From the NCBI GenBank assembly GCA_021234155.1, contig JAJEKV010000039.1:4632745-4696744 (forward strand): a DNA stretch of 64,000 nt, read 5' to 3'. How positions within the stretch are numbered: the stretch's first letter is position 1; every line of letters starts with the position of its first letter. This DNA is from Isoetes taiwanensis (Eukaryota > Streptophyta > Lycopodiopsida > Isoetales > Isoetaceae). Shown here in pieces: positions 51,367 to 63,782 of the stretch. The notes below the pieces were generated by a model. The model saw nothing but the letters and a program-made list of their open reading frames with translations. It was not told the origin of the DNA and searched no databases. A program made the translations under genes and the position numbers.

Positions 51367-52654
51367 TTAGGAAAGGAGTTCTTTATAAACCACATTTGCC
51401 GTTTGTCTCATTGTGTTTTCGGGGCTGAGGAGGATAAGTGCATCTTCTCTTTTGCGTATTCGCGTAAGAGCCGTATAGAGTTGTCCATGTGCGAAGACGT
51501 TTGTGCGTAAGTCAAGAACGATGCGATCCAACGTCAGTCCTTGACAACTGTTGAAAGTGGTTGAGTATGTCAGTCGAAGAGGCAGTTGGCGCCTGTGGAT
51601 AGTCCATGGTCGATTCTCTGGCTGATGGAAGAAATCTGCTCTAGAAATTGGATATACGCATGTATCTGATGCACCTAATACCCTCACCATTACAAATTTC
51701 GTATGCATTGACTCAATTATCACTCTGGCATTCTTGACGAGACCTTTTTCCATATCAAGCCATTTCATAATATGGCATATTGCTCCTACCTTAAGCTTTA
51801 GTTCGTGGTTGGGAATGCCAGAATGGGTGAAGCTATTGAGGAAATTAGATGTTGCATAGGGATGGTCATGAATGATCTCCTCTTGCTCACTAATGTGATC
51901 GTAACTATAGTATGATTTGCTATTGTCAGGGACTTTAGTTAGTACACGTTCATTGAAGTCGGTGACGTTCTTGTTGATGGGTGCCAGTGACGCTCTACTT
52001 TTGCATTCAATCGGATTTTTTAAAACATCAGGCGGATAAAGAAAGTGTTCAGCCTCTGCAATATTAGTAGTTATCTTGAAAATGTCCAGCAGTACTATTG
52101 TCTTTTCCCAATTTTCTCCTATGTCGTCAACGAATCACATGTCTGCATTTCGTATTGGCTGATTTAATCTTAATACACGAAAGGTTTGCCATAACGGCGA
52201 TGACTTTATGGATGCCTTGATCACAGCAGTTTTTCCTCCTCCCTTTACAACAGGTGCTACTTGTCTAAAATCTCCGGATGCTATAAAGTGTTTTCCCCCA
52301 AATGGTAGGTTATTTCCACATAGCTCTTGTAATAAATAGTTCACACTCTCTATCACAGCTTTATTGGCCATTGGGAATTCATCCCAAATTATGGCCTTTG
52401 CTTCTATGAGCAGTTGAGCTGCTCCAGAATCTCGTTCCAATAATGAGTGTAAGGCCGCATTGTTTTCTATGACGGGGATCTGGAAGAGTGAGTGCGCCGT
52501 TCGACCTCCTGGATATAATAGAGCACAAAGTCCTGTTGTGCCACACGGGAGTACTATGTTTCCATGACCACGCAGTAATAGGCATATGCAATTGAGCATG
52601 AATGTTTTACCTGTGCCCGCTTTTCCATCTACAAAAATTGGTCTTTCACTCTAT
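51367..52654 (-). pseudogene. Helitron PIF1-like helicase domain, broken
   Basis: From right to left: RPIFVDGKAGTGKTFMLNC (Walker A GKAGTGKT) just after an in-frame TAG at about 52654, then YPGGRTAHSLFQIPV, AIIWDEFPMANKAVIE (Walker B-like DE) and LNQPIRNADM. After lesions around 51770-52135, the C-terminal RecD/PIF1 motifs RLTYSTTFNSCQGLTLDRIV and GQLYTALTRIRKREDALIL follow. The helicase would unwind DNA during rolling-circle transposition. Stops within it make it inactive. Confidence 0.92.
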
Positions 52655-52722
52655 GGAAGTTCTAGTTGCTCCCGTATATAGAGATATATATCCGTTTGGT
52701 TAGCATTCATCATGCTTGCCAT

Positions 52723-55593
52723 TTACATGGCAGTGTTTATATATGTCGCGTGATCCGAAAATCTAGCTAGTTCGTTCATGACGTCCCTCGAAAGACGAGG
52801 TTGCAATTGCAAGCCAAAGGCATTGATAGTACCATGTTGTGTTAATATGTTATTGATTAGATGGAGACACTCATTGAACGCGATTGTTTCATTGTTTGAG
52901 TATTGGTCCAGCAAATCGAGGCTCATAGGCACTTTGAATTTGTTCCATATCTCTATCGCTGGTGCCTGATCAAGCAAAAGCATCGCAAATAAAAAGCGCA
53001 ATTGCATGGGGCTTAAGGACAATGATGCAGCTTCTTCCATAGCTAGTGTTGCCTCATTGTGTGCAGCAAGTAGTCCTCGTGCCTCGGCAGCTTGCTGATA
53101 CGTTTGATGTTGTTGACCATTCACCACTTTGAGCTCCTCCCATGTCCTTGCAGGTTGGTGTAGCAAAATTTGTCTCAAATAAAATGCCTCTCCAACTCGG
53201 GGCAATAACAAACGTATTCTACATATTATGGGTTCTCTTGATCTTTTCTTAACAACATTTCGCGTGAACCCTATTCGCTCTTGTTCTAAGTAGTCAGTAG
53301 ATTGCAGTCCTGCTGCTGCATTATATGTACTCAACGTATATTGTTCATGATACTGAATGTATGTAAAGCTATCAAACGTTGAATCTAAGGGTCGTAAGAA
53401 ATAGCGATCCAAAAGTGACCTGGTATTTGGTAGCGGTAAGTGTAATGGAAGACATTTGACAGAGGGTGACTTATCCGTTATGTGATAGGACATTGTCCTC
53501 CATGATGCCTCTGCGGCTGACAAATATCGTGCCTTTATGTAGTCTCGTATTTCGTTCCTAGGTGCTCTTATTTCCTGCGTTGCTGGTTCACTTTCAGATG
53601 TCTGTCTCATAGTGTGTGTTCCCTGCTCTCTAACTTCTAACGAGGGTTGTGCATCAACCATATGCCTCTCTTGAGTTACTTGGAAATTAGTACTGTCGAA
53701 TCCTTTATATATGTACCCATAGAGATAGGAAAATACGTGAACAGTAGATGCGATATCCACCATGATATGACAATCTAGTTCATGAAGAAGAAAAGCATTG
53801 TATGGAACAACCCATACGTCATCTACAGACCTCCGTCTATATTGTACATAACCTCTTGAGTCAAGGTGGGTTGTCGGGTTTATAGGTTTTGGGTAGTCGT
53901 AAATGCAAGATGTATTATTTGCAGAGCATCTTTCTGTATGTCTATGTATCATAAACTTTTCAACTTGACCTCGTAGAACTGGGTCTGTTGGAAGTTCGGC
54001 AGAGATAATTTGATCGATACTGTCAATTGGTATATCAGGCTCTGTACGCAACACAAGATGTGCATGCGGCAATCCTCATTTTTGAAATTCTATGACGTGT
54101 ATCATATACGATACATGCTGAAAGAATTTACGAAGTAGCTCTTTTAGTCGTTGTAACCTCCCATGAAAGTATCAAACAACGATTATAGGCGCATCTGCAG
54201 CTGTTTGCCCAGGGTTGAGTGCAAGTCTTATTTCTGGCCAATCTGTATTTGTTGTCATTAACCTAGCGTACCGTGCGGAAAGAAAAGCGGATATTGTAGC
54301 GGCTCGTACATTGGATCGAGGATGTTCATGAAGGTTGGTTGTCCTTCATTTTGGACCCAAAAACCAGCAACTCGAGGTCTGATTTCGGTTGTGTTGCTAA
54401 CCTCTGCAATGGCAGCAATTTCGTCGCTTGCAATCGCTCCTTGAATTGTTATGTATGCAGAAGGTATGCGCAAGCTTCCCATAGTACGAAGGCTTCGAAT
54501 AAATGGATTTATTTGATTGAGAACTGAACCAACAATTCCAATCCATTGGAAAGGTACCTCCAATTGTCCAACCCGTGTATAACGTTGTGATTCATCATAG
54601 ATGTACCAGTGTATAGGATTTCCAGGGTCTGACATTGGAAGCAAACGGTGGTATGTACGTCCTGTGATTGTCACATATGAAGGGAAATCTAAAGGCACAA
54701 ACCCACCGTCAACTCCGAGCACACTAAAACAAAATAGATTGTTTACTCTCCTAGATACAGCATTGAAACCTCGAGTGATGTATAAATTGCTGAGTACTGC
54801 TGGCAAAGGAGGTAGTGGTGGTAATAACCATCTCCCATTGTTGCAACAATATCCATTCTGTAATATCGCAATATGTACACCTCTTATTCCATGTACCCAT
54901 AGCATAAGTACGTTTTATCGCTGAACTCATATGTTGCGCTCGAGCTTGCCAATGCAACGAAGATTGGTCTCTTGGTTCCGGCAATGTATAGTTTTGTTCA
55001 CTCGTCGCATACACAAATCCACTATTTGATGCAACTTGCTCAGTAGATTCAATCATTTGTTGTGGCGTGTTTTCAATGCTAGCAGGCTCGACAGTTACTT
55101 GATCATGGTATACACTGGTTGTAATTTCTTTCTCATCCATGTTTTGACGCTTTCTTGCAATATCTATGAGCCTATCATGCTTTCCTCTTTTTTGATGCTC
55201 ACTCAATGTCAAAGGCAGTTGATATTCACTCGAAGTAGAAGGGATATGCGTATTAAGTAAATCATCGGTAGCTGTGGTCTCATCAGTATCCACAGGTACA
55301 TTGTGTATTGCATAAGGGTTTAGACTAATTAGCTTTGTTTGTCTACGTCTTTCTTTAATTATTTTCCTGTCTTCTTTGGTTAGATTTGCACGTAATAATC
55401 TATTTCTTTCTCTAGATCTTTCACGTATTCTCTCTCTATCTTCCTCAGGCAAATTCGCAAATGACTCTCTCTTCTTTGCCTGCACTAATCTTTTTTGTTC
55501 TTCGCTTAAGTGTAGATGGATTTCTCTCCTTCTCTCTCGTATTTTATCCCTATCCTCTTCACGTATGCTCGCTAGCCATTCCTTACGAGGCAT
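52723..55593 (-). pseudogene. Helitron Rep region: basic N-terminus, Helitron_like_N, HUH and tyrosine motifs; broken
   Basis: The N-terminus (from 55593) is a run of charged EEDRERIRERSRERNR repeats typical of Helitron proteins. A frameshift near 54900 leads to FCFSVLGV, SYVTITGRTYHRLLP and NEGQPTFMNILDPMYEPLQY plus PLFFPHG. Further on come WPEIRLALNPGQTAADAPII and two in-frame TGAs, where relatives have Arg (VV-stop-YFHG, and QK-stop-GLPHAHLV). The frame 54072-52723 contains the HUH motif GLPHAHLVL and the Tyr motif YLYGYIYKG, so Rep nicking residues remain visible. Rep initiates rolling-circle transfer. Confidence 0.92.
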
Positions 55594-56273
55594 TGGAACA
55601 ACGCTACTAATTCACATATATAATTTCTCAATACAATCGTCTAAGGACGTAAAATGTAAGACGACATACTTGACATGTTCCTCTGTTAACTTCTCACTTG
55701 AACAGATTATATAATCGACATACCCGTAAAACCTACATAGATGACAACATAACACGTTATAATTCATAGACTAGACCCATTTCCATAGTACATAGATCTT
55801 TATACAATGGTCATATGCCAGTCATTGGATTGATTAAAGGATTGAATAAAGTTCAATTCAAGAGAGTGAAATCTAATACCATTTACATTTTGTAAAACAA
55901 TACCATATTTTGACCTAGGAAGTTGTATTATGTAGGGTTCTATTTGAATGACTAATGATTCATCCACTTGACAAATCCTCGAAGAATTGCTAAGAATCCA
56001 ATCCACGAATCCTCGAAGATTTGCTAAGAGTCCAACATTAATTTTCTAATTAGGATTGACTCGACAATAACAACCAAATAAATAGGGAAATTTGGTTGAA
56101 TGGGAACCAGCCTGTAAACCCGAGAATTTGGTCATTTTAAGTACATGACGTGTTTTGCATATTCCACTAGTTCTCCATCTCTAAGACCAACCATAAGCAA
56201 CAATATGTTGAAATCTAGAAGGCGGAGTAAAAATTTAGATTTGTTTGGTTTTAGCCACATCCATTCCACATGC

Positions 56274-56335
56274 CGGATTCGAACCAACTCTATGAGTTCA
56301 TGGGTGAGCACATCTACTCACACTAGCTTATCATA
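56274..56335 (-). other. tRNA-like / SINE-head relic
   Basis: The minus strand has a perfect B-box GGTTCGAATCC preceded at tRNA-like spacing by AGCTAGTGTGAGTAG, a weak A-box. No acceptor-stem pairing was found, so a functional tRNA is unlikely. Confidence 0.3.
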
Positions 56336-56755
56336 TTTGTCAACTTGTTCTAGTAATTATCTGATTGTCTACAATTCCATCATATTTGTCTACTTGATTT
56401 AGTAAAGTTGGAACTCCATGGTATGTGATTAAATAGGCCATTCATGTTACCTTGTCGTGCTCGAGGCACATTTAGCACATATTTTATGTAGTTAGTTTTT
56501 ATCCATAAGGGTGTTAGTGCTTCTTATCATATGACTGACCATAAATAGCCAAGAAGGGACCCTTGAATCTCGTAGGGCAAAATGTTCCTTCTAATTGTTT
56601 ATTATGCAAAATGGCCAAATGGCCAAGAGCATGCCATTTGATGGCGCTCAACATGGACCATCCCTAAGAAAATTGTCTATAGATATTTTTCTGATTGCAA
56701 GCGTTAAAAATAAAGCAACTTTAAATGGGCTTTAAACCCTCCACATTGGGAAAGT

Positions 56756-56876
56756 TTGCTAATGGAATCTCCCCTATAACTGGTTATTAAATCCTAAATT
56801 GTATTAAGCCATCGTGCTAATGGAATCTCCCCTATAACGATATGGTTATTAAATCATAAATTGTATAAGCCATCGT
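56756..56876. repeat. Tandem duplication, about 60-bp unit
   Basis: GCTAATGGAATCTCCCCTAT begins both copies (near 56758 and 56817), each ending with a variant of AATTGTAT(T)AAGCCATCG. Confidence 0.85.
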
Positions 56877-57174
56877 TAGCTACATGTAAATGAAACAAAT
56901 GGGAGGAAATGTCAATTCCTATCTATTATTCATGATTGTGTACCATATTTATAGGATTCTTTATTATTCGTATACGTTGCTTTGGTCGCTTTGTTATCAT
57001 CATATCTAGGTAAATATTGATCTTCTCCCCTTTTAACTTTCATTAATCAAATAAAGACGATATTCACACGTATTAACCACAACCCCATAACAACATATCT
57101 TCAATCTTAATGTAACATCTATCATTGCTGCTTACCAGCCTAGCTTTCATTATTTTGGTCTAAGGAGTAGATAA

Positions 57175-58513
57175 TAGAATAGAATAGAATAGAATAGAAT
57201 ATGATTTTATCGTGCACGGAGACCAACTGGCCTATGGGACCCAAGTACAAAGAGAGAGCAAAGAAAGTATTACTACCGGGATTAAAAACCCCCGCCAGAA
57301 GGGTTTAGGAGGAAAAACCTTAGTAGCAATAAGGATCCGACATACCGCCTGATTATATACATAATCACAAGTACAACTGAGGTTAATGTCGGACAGGGGG
57401 GCATAACTGAGTCCGCGTATCCATTACCTCCCGGAGGTACGATCCCAACAAGCCTACAGAGGCCGTGCGCAGTAGCTCATGCAGGGCCTGATGGGGCACA
57501 ACTAACCGAGCATATCGAGCGCGGATATGCTCGTGCACACGGACAGCCCGGACGGGGCGTGACCTTCATCCTCAATGGCCCGTTGGCGGCCGGCGGACTC
57601 TGTCCTCACGCGGCCCCTGAATCCACCTCCTCGTCTCAATGCGGAGGTGGTGTGCACCTGTAATGCGAATGGAAGCAATCACCACCGCACTTTTTCATGG
57701 GTAGATGGGTGCCACGAGGGTAGTGGTGTGGGCGCTTCGTGAGCATGGGATTAACCTTCTTGTCGATAATTTGCCACCTTGACATGTGACGGGGCCTCTG
57801 CATCCCAAAGCTTGGCCATGAAGCAAGCATCAATTATTTGCTTCAAAGGCGGTAGCGTTCCTTCGGTGTATGCGGGTCCACATCTCATTGTGCCTGCACA
57901 TTCCATCGCGAGAACCTTTGGGCTTGCTTGTCTTTCTAGCGGGCTTTGAGTCATTTTGCGGGCCCATTGCCTTTGCCAAAGCAAGGTTGGGCAGCCGGGC
58001 TTCATCCATAGCCACCACCTTCCGGAAGTAAATAATGTGACGTTCAGTAGCGACCCTCAGAATGGAAGGAAGCCTGTCTCTGGAGCAAGATCGATATGGG
58101 ACCGTGGATTTTCCTCGATTAGGGCCAAGAAGGCCTTACGTACCTACTCTAGATCGTTCCAAGTGGTGAGGGATATCACCGGCCCCCCACATACGCCCCA
58201 TAGAGGAGGACCGGTTCAACCAAGGCCCTGAACAAGTGTGCCTGATGACCCCATGATACAACTCTGCCTTGTGACTGTTGTTTTGCATTGCATACAGGGC
58301 TTTCCAGCCTGCAGTGACCCGTAACCTGATGGATGCATCCCAGTGTGTGGTAGTAGAAAACTCAATGCCCAAATACTTATAAGACTGAGCCACCTCCACT
58401 ACATGCCCCTGGTAAGTGAATGGGGGAAGGCGTGGGTGCCGGGATGATGGGACCAGCAGCATCCTCGTCTTGGCCAAGTTAACTCTCATGCCAGTGAATG
58501 AAAACACATCTAT
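57175..58513 (-). mobile_element. 5'-truncated LINE of a second family with (TAGAA)n tail
   Basis: On the minus strand it runs from the RT motif D region at about 58513 to a 3' end GGTCTCCGTGCACGATAAAAT followed by a pentanucleotide repeat (57175-57199, read as TAGAA). It shares its 3' terminus with 38697-40290. Its protein is clearly distinct from the CT-associated family although in the same broad LINE type. Confidence 0.8.
58136..58507 (-). pseudogene. LINE reverse transcriptase C-terminal fragment
   Basis: It begins MFSFTGMRVNLAKTRMLLV (motif D region), then QSYKYLGIEFSTTTHWDAS and AGWKALYAMQN. Beyond that a frameshift moves the homologous reading LVEPVLLYGAYVGG to another frame, and downstream frames are broken. 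The order GM-x-VN-x-x-KT, YLG-x-x-F, KALYAMQ, LLYG matches the CT-family ORF2 C-terminus, so the element type is secure. The catalytic YADD segment is lost by truncation. Confidence 0.82.
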
Positions 58514-61500
58514 TAGGAACTCCTTTGAAAGAAAGTTACATATCTATTTTATAAAAGCACAAGAGAATCCAATGATTTCCATGCTATTTTATCTAGGTTT
58601 AAATCTTGGAGGTTGATTTGTTTGTGCTTTTCTTTTCGCCCCTTCTATAATATGAATATGGTTGAAATCTACTAAGATCTTTGACTTCCATTTCTAAGGC
58701 CCGGATTCCATCTAAGGCCGACAGTTGTTGTAAGTAAGCCATGTTCTTTTGAGCTTAAAGTGATTTCCAACATTCAATTGATTGTTGCGATTTATGGCTT
58801 CTTGCTATCAATTTGATTCAACTCCAAAAAATCCAATATTGCATTGAATAGTTTGTTGAAAAGTGTGTAAGCATCGTTCTAAAATAGGGGGGTTCCACCC
58901 CATACAATCCGGCCATCTTCAAAATTTCCAATGAAGTGATTGATGTTTTATCCAGTAACATGGTAACATCAAATTGAGGGCGACATTTTTCCCAGTTCGG
59001 TGGGCCACTAAATTCGACCCCTGAGCTTAAGTATGAAACGTTGCGATTTATGGCTCCCTTGCTTTACTCCAAAAAGTCAGCCCAACCGAAACCCAAATGT
59101 CACTGATAGTGGAATAAATCAAGAGAAACGTAATTATATCAACATTGACATTCAAAAATGTCCTACCTCAAAGTATGGTCCCCATTCTGAATGCTTAGGG
59201 GATATATTCTTGAACAGAACAGTCGCCAATCAGATCTATTAAAATAACAATAACGCTTTTTTAGCCAGGCCATCAGCCCTGATTTTGGTCTAAGACGAGT
59301 ATACTCAAGACCAAAAAAATGCCAGCTTTGCTTCTGTATTTTTGTGTCGCAAGAAAATTTCTGAAGTTTATAATCAGCATCCAAAGGGATCCTTGAACAA
59401 CTTAGCTTTCTAACTCCAAGTCTCTGAACGTTCTATTATAGCATCAAATGCGAAAACCCCTGTGCTTATAATGCCATTCTTCATCTCATATCATGAAATA
59501 ATGTGCTTGAAAATTATGCCTGCATCTATAAAACTCTGCTATTTACAATGCCTCACGTTACACTTGCAGCAAACCTAAAAAATGGCAATGTTAACCTCTT
59601 GATCAAACGGCCAATGGTGTAAGAAAAAACTCCGAAAGAAATCTACTCATAAGGATGCCACAGACATGTCTACCTCAGAACATTTCTGGGGTGTCAATAT
59701 AGCATGCTCAATATCTGACCTCAATGTGAGAGAGAAAAAGCAAGATGGGGCAAGCTGTGACACTTTTCGCTGGCAGCAGCTACAAACCCACAAACTTGCC
59801 CCAAACTTGCATTTTTCCCACAAACTTGCAGTGAGACACCACACTTCTGTAACTTATGAACTGCAGTAGATATAAACGGTTCTTTTCCACAGCAATATAC
59901 CATTTTAAAGGCACAGCGTTTCTAAGGCAGAGCGTTTCTAAGACTGATTGGGGCGCTGGCAGAGCGTTTCTAAGGCCCGAATTCCATCTAAGGCCGCAGT
60001 TGTTGTAAGTAAGCCACTGACGAAATCTTAGAAACTGGCGATGTTGCCCGGCAGATGGCTAGCAGATGCAGGAAAAGCTTCAATCTGAAACTTAGCAGAG
60101 TCTCAGAGCTTGGCCGGAATAGGTTTGGGAGGATTTTCTGAAGAAGATGGGTCACCTGGGCTTGGCCTGGGGATTTCGCCCCTTTTAAGCGGAGCATTTC
60201 TCGAAGATCAAAATCTTGATCCCATTGGGAAGGCCCTGGGGATACTTCGAGAGTCGAGCAATGGATTCGCCCAGAAATCTGACGCGGTTTTAGTAGCTAA
60301 GAAATACCATTTTTTAAGGTCAATTCGTGATGAACTGTGTAGAACAGGCCAGTCTAGTTCAAACAGTAACTAGTGACTGTGAAGAACAAAAGAAAAGCAG
60401 GGAAACTCACAAAACAGTAACTAGTGACTGTGAATAACAACAGAAAAGCAGGGAAACTCACAGGCGACATACCTTAAACGGAAGCGATCTAACTCAGGTA
60501 ACGAACTGAAAAAATTTGGGCGATCTAACTCTATTTATACTCAGAGAAAACCACAGAAATTTCAACACGTAGTAAATGATCTGCAATGATTTCACAAATA
60601 TCCCGATGTGGCTGTGGTTGTGCCACTTCTTATCTTCGTCCAACTGCAATTCGTTTGCTGGCAGCAGAAGATCTGCTATGCCAGAATCATTACGGGACTT
60701 CCAGATCTGGCTACGTGCTAGAAGCGATGAGATAGATCAGAGAAAGAACGTGGCGGCTGAGTGTTTTTTTTTTCCTTTTTTTAACAGTTCTATTTTTTGC
60801 CCCCCGAAACACAGAATATGCTAAAGCATCTTGCCAATAATAATTACATGAGTTAGATTATATCAAAGTTAGATGGCCTCTTAATAATTTATGATGTACA
60901 TTTATCCCTCTACAATAATTTATCCCTAGCGTTCTGGCTTATTCATACCAATAATAATCTACCTCCTCTTCTCCACCTTGATAACATCACCATATTGAGC
61001 CGCGTTTTGACAAGCTTACCCCAACTAATTTTCACAAACACCCTTAAACCATTACAATATATGAGTAACACATCATCACTAATGTTGTATCCTCCAAATT
61101 CATTGAGCTTAAGGAATACAAATCCAAGTCATGTATTATGTCTCAACACTTGGTATGCTTTTTCACCCGTCACAGTCTAAGCTGTAAGGTTGTCAAATAT
61201 CTTTCTAAGCATGTATCTTATCCACAATTCATGTGGTCATTGGTTCTCCTATCTCAATGCCAATTTCTCTAAGGATTGTTGGTTTCACGGCCATTTACTA
61301 CAATGATCGTTACTTTTTTCAATGACAACCTCACCCTCCGTATTTACGAACAACTTCAAACCTGCCACCCAAATTTGTCTGCCATGCATTCGTCCTCTAT
61401 GATTCATTTTGAATGAGGGTATCTGGTGCTGGCCTTCTTCACTATATGTTATTAGAGAAATACTTACATTTGTTGCAATCACAAGCTATATGCATAAGTT

Positions 61501-62714
61501 GAAGTGGTTGCTATGTGTATGATGCCACCCTCTATTAATGCAATGAACATGTTCGTGAGAGCTCTTGATCACATTGGCATTTTAGAATTCATCTCTACCT
61601 TCACTATTGTAAGTCAATTACAATGGTTTAATGCCCATGCTTAATTTTCTAAGGCTCATATAATGGGCTAACCATTACTCTATCCCGCTCAGGAGGTAGT
61701 GGTATTGCTACCCCCGATGAATTTTAGTCAAAATAGTGTTTCATACTTCCTCCGATTTTAGAGCTATAATTGCATTGACTACACATTGGATCTGCTCTCT
61801 TCCACAAACACGAAATCCTAGACCAACCTTAAAGCTTAAATTTCATGGTGTCCTTCCTTGATCGTCTAACCATTCTATTCCACTCCATGCTCCATTATTC
61901 CTACCCATTCCACACGTCCATGGATAATGCTCGACTTCCTAAACTGCAATTCGCCATAGGCACTCCATTATGTTTATGAACACAATTATATTTACAATTC
62001 TTTACTCCACTTACAGACTTCATTATGTATACCTATTTCCCACGTCCACAACTAATGTCCGGCATCGCCGGGCACACATTTCTAGTCCTTTTTACTTTCG
62101 CTTGTTGCTGGGCATATATCATAAAGATTAGCAGAAGCAATAACACATTTTAAAACTAAGGGTACAAGAAGTTACGTGGCGACAGGCGCCACCGGAATTG
62201 GACAATAAAAACTCCAGACAGTAAAGAGAACAAGGATTGAAAGAGATCGAGATTTGGCATGAAGAATGTCAGTTGGCTCTTGGCCATCGAGTAGATCCCT
62301 AACTCTGGAATCCCTTTCACAGACGTGGCAATGGCTAATTGGTCGAAGCATGATATATGACTTTATTTAACTCTGTCATTAGTCTTAATTCTGAGCCTAA
62401 TTCAAAACATTTGAAATCACTCGACCACAAGAACAGCTTTGGTCAATTGCCATTTTGGTGATCCCACGCGATTCTCGATGAAGGGATCACGCCCCATGGG
62501 GATCTAACGACTAGGGATTATGGCTCATGAACGATGGCCGTGATCTAGTGCAAGGACTGCCACACTTTCATTTATACATTGATGGTGATTTTGGAGGTGC
62601 TGATAGCGGCAGATGAAATTGGAGATGATATCAGCCACTCTGTTGTGACAATGGGACATTTAAATATGTTCAAAGATTTAGGGAAAAAAGATTTAAAGTA
62701 CTGATTTTAATAAC
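58514..62714. other. Long interval with no recognised gene
   Basis: Two related 50-bp blocks (58692-58742 and 59968-60018, both TTTCTAAGGCCC..ATTCCATCTAAGGCC) show local duplication, and ATTTATGGCT(T/C)C recurs at 58789 and 59047. A 51-bp unit is tandemly duplicated at 60361-60411 and 60412-60462. A frame at 60110-60373 (GIGLGGFSEEDGSPGLGLGI...) looks protein-like but has no ATG at its start and no family I recognise. 61000-62700 is AT-rich and featureless to me. Confidence 0.45.
60361..60462. repeat. 51-bp tandem duplication
   Basis: Two copies starting AAACAGTAACTAGTGACTG differ at two or three positions. Confidence 0.9.
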
Positions 62715-62990
62715 CATTGATGAAAGGGTGAGCACCCTTAAATCGGGTGGATCACCGTCGATGGCTATAATAAGCCATCAGGATTAGAATCGGCTGGTGC
62801 CGATTTGGCGTCTAGGCCAGCCACGTGGCGTGACCATGTTGGGCAAGGGAAAACCAAAAGGGCTACAGGCTGGAAGGTTGAAACGGTTGCGGACAGAACT
62901 GCGAGGAGGAATCCGGAAGCAGAGACTGACAGAAATTGTATTAGCAGAGGTTACGCAACTAGTGAAGCGGTGGATAATTCTGAGGAGGAT
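62715..62990 (+). repeat. Diverged LTR fragment related to the chromovirus LTR
   Basis: Blocks shared with the element-sense LTR of 2074-3783 occur in order: ATAA(A)CCATTGA, GGTGAGCACCCTTAAATCGGG, GCCACGTGG, and an AAAGGGCTACAGGCTGGAAGG-like block followed by GAATCCGGAA. Identity is moderate with several gaps. It lies in the same orientation as the gene that starts at 63076. Confidence 0.5.
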
Positions 62991-63075
62991 AATTGGTAAA
63001 CCTTAGGTTGCTAGAATCTGGTTGGCCATGGTGGATTGTGTCTTCTGAAAGAGAGACCAAACCAAAGAACCAGAC

Positions 63076-63782
63076 ATGGATGGAGCCATTATGAACCAAC
63101 CCGTCATACGGCAGAGGCTTGCGACCATGTTGGGTGGCTCCGGCACCAGCGGTTTCAGAGATGTCAGATACAATGACTTGTACGAAGGATACAACGATTA
63201 TGACGATCAATTTAATGGTGCCTATGCTCACCGGCAGGTAATTCATAGTTCTTTCGTTCTGTTGTCTCTAATCACAATCTTTAAGTAGATCAGTTGGAGG
63301 AAGTTTTTGTATTGCCAGAATGCTTTCTCAAACCGAGTTGGCGCATAGCAGATTAACCTAGCTCATTCTTTTAACGTGCTTAATATGGACATGCTTATTC
63401 TCCGTCTGACTAGGTTGGTGTGGTTGAGAATGCTGGCATTAGCGGCGACTTTACTGTCTACGATCATGTGGTTGGATATAGTGGCTCATCATCAGCATCT
63501 GAATATCAGGTACTTATTCTTGTGAAAATTTTTTGTATAACGTCCCTCTTTCTATTCAAGAATAGTATCTCGCTTGTTATTCTGTTGATTCAGGGTGGAA
63601 AAGCTTGTGAGGCTTCAGATTATTTTAATATAGATCGGACCAGTACGGTGACACCAACACCTCTAAACTTACCTGCATGGAGACCACCAAGTGTGGGAAG
63701 GCCACGCTCAGTTGCATCTACATTAGTGACAGATTCCATGAGGCCCATGACTGCTGGAAAGGCTGCTGGGTATACATCAAGA
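63076..63782 (+). CDS. IFT88: IFT88-like intraflagellar transport protein, first three exons (continues past window)
   Basis: ATG 63076 is preceded by an in-frame TGA at 63046. Exons are 63076-63237, 63414-63509 and 63594-63782. All junctions are phase 0 with GT donors and AG acceptors (CAG/gtaatt, tag/GTTGGT, CAG/gtactt, cag/GGTGGA, AGA/gtgaga). The protein begins MDGAIMNQPVIRQRLATMLG and has YNDLYEGYNDYDDQFNG, like the acidic DLYSG-x-DYD segment at the start of IFT88. Exon 3 ends in RPMTAGKAAGYTSR, like the RPMTAV-x-AAGYTS motif before the TPR region. IFT88 is a TPR subunit of the IFT-B core needed to build cilia and flagella. The TPRs would lie beyond 64000, so assignment rests on the N-terminal motifs. 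No lesions are seen. Confidence 0.7.

Larger units (their letters stand above)
51367..55593 (-). mobile_element. Decayed Helitron (coding footprint)
   Basis: Helitron_like_N, Rep (HUH) and PIF1 helicase segments follow in the canonical order on the minus strand, interrupted by stops and frameshifts. Terminal TC and CTRR signatures were not located, so the limits given are those of the coding remains. Confidence 0.92.
55594..57174. other. AT-rich interval, no gene recognised
   Basis: It contains a tRNA-like relic near 56274-56335 and a tandem duplication at 56756-56876, listed separately. The 5' end of the Helitron should lie here. Confidence 0.45.

Noticed and set aside
57830-58018. Separate small genes on the minus strand in 57636-58018
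   Set aside because: They lie within the 3' half of a frameshifted LINE and are remnants of its ORF2 and 3'UTR.
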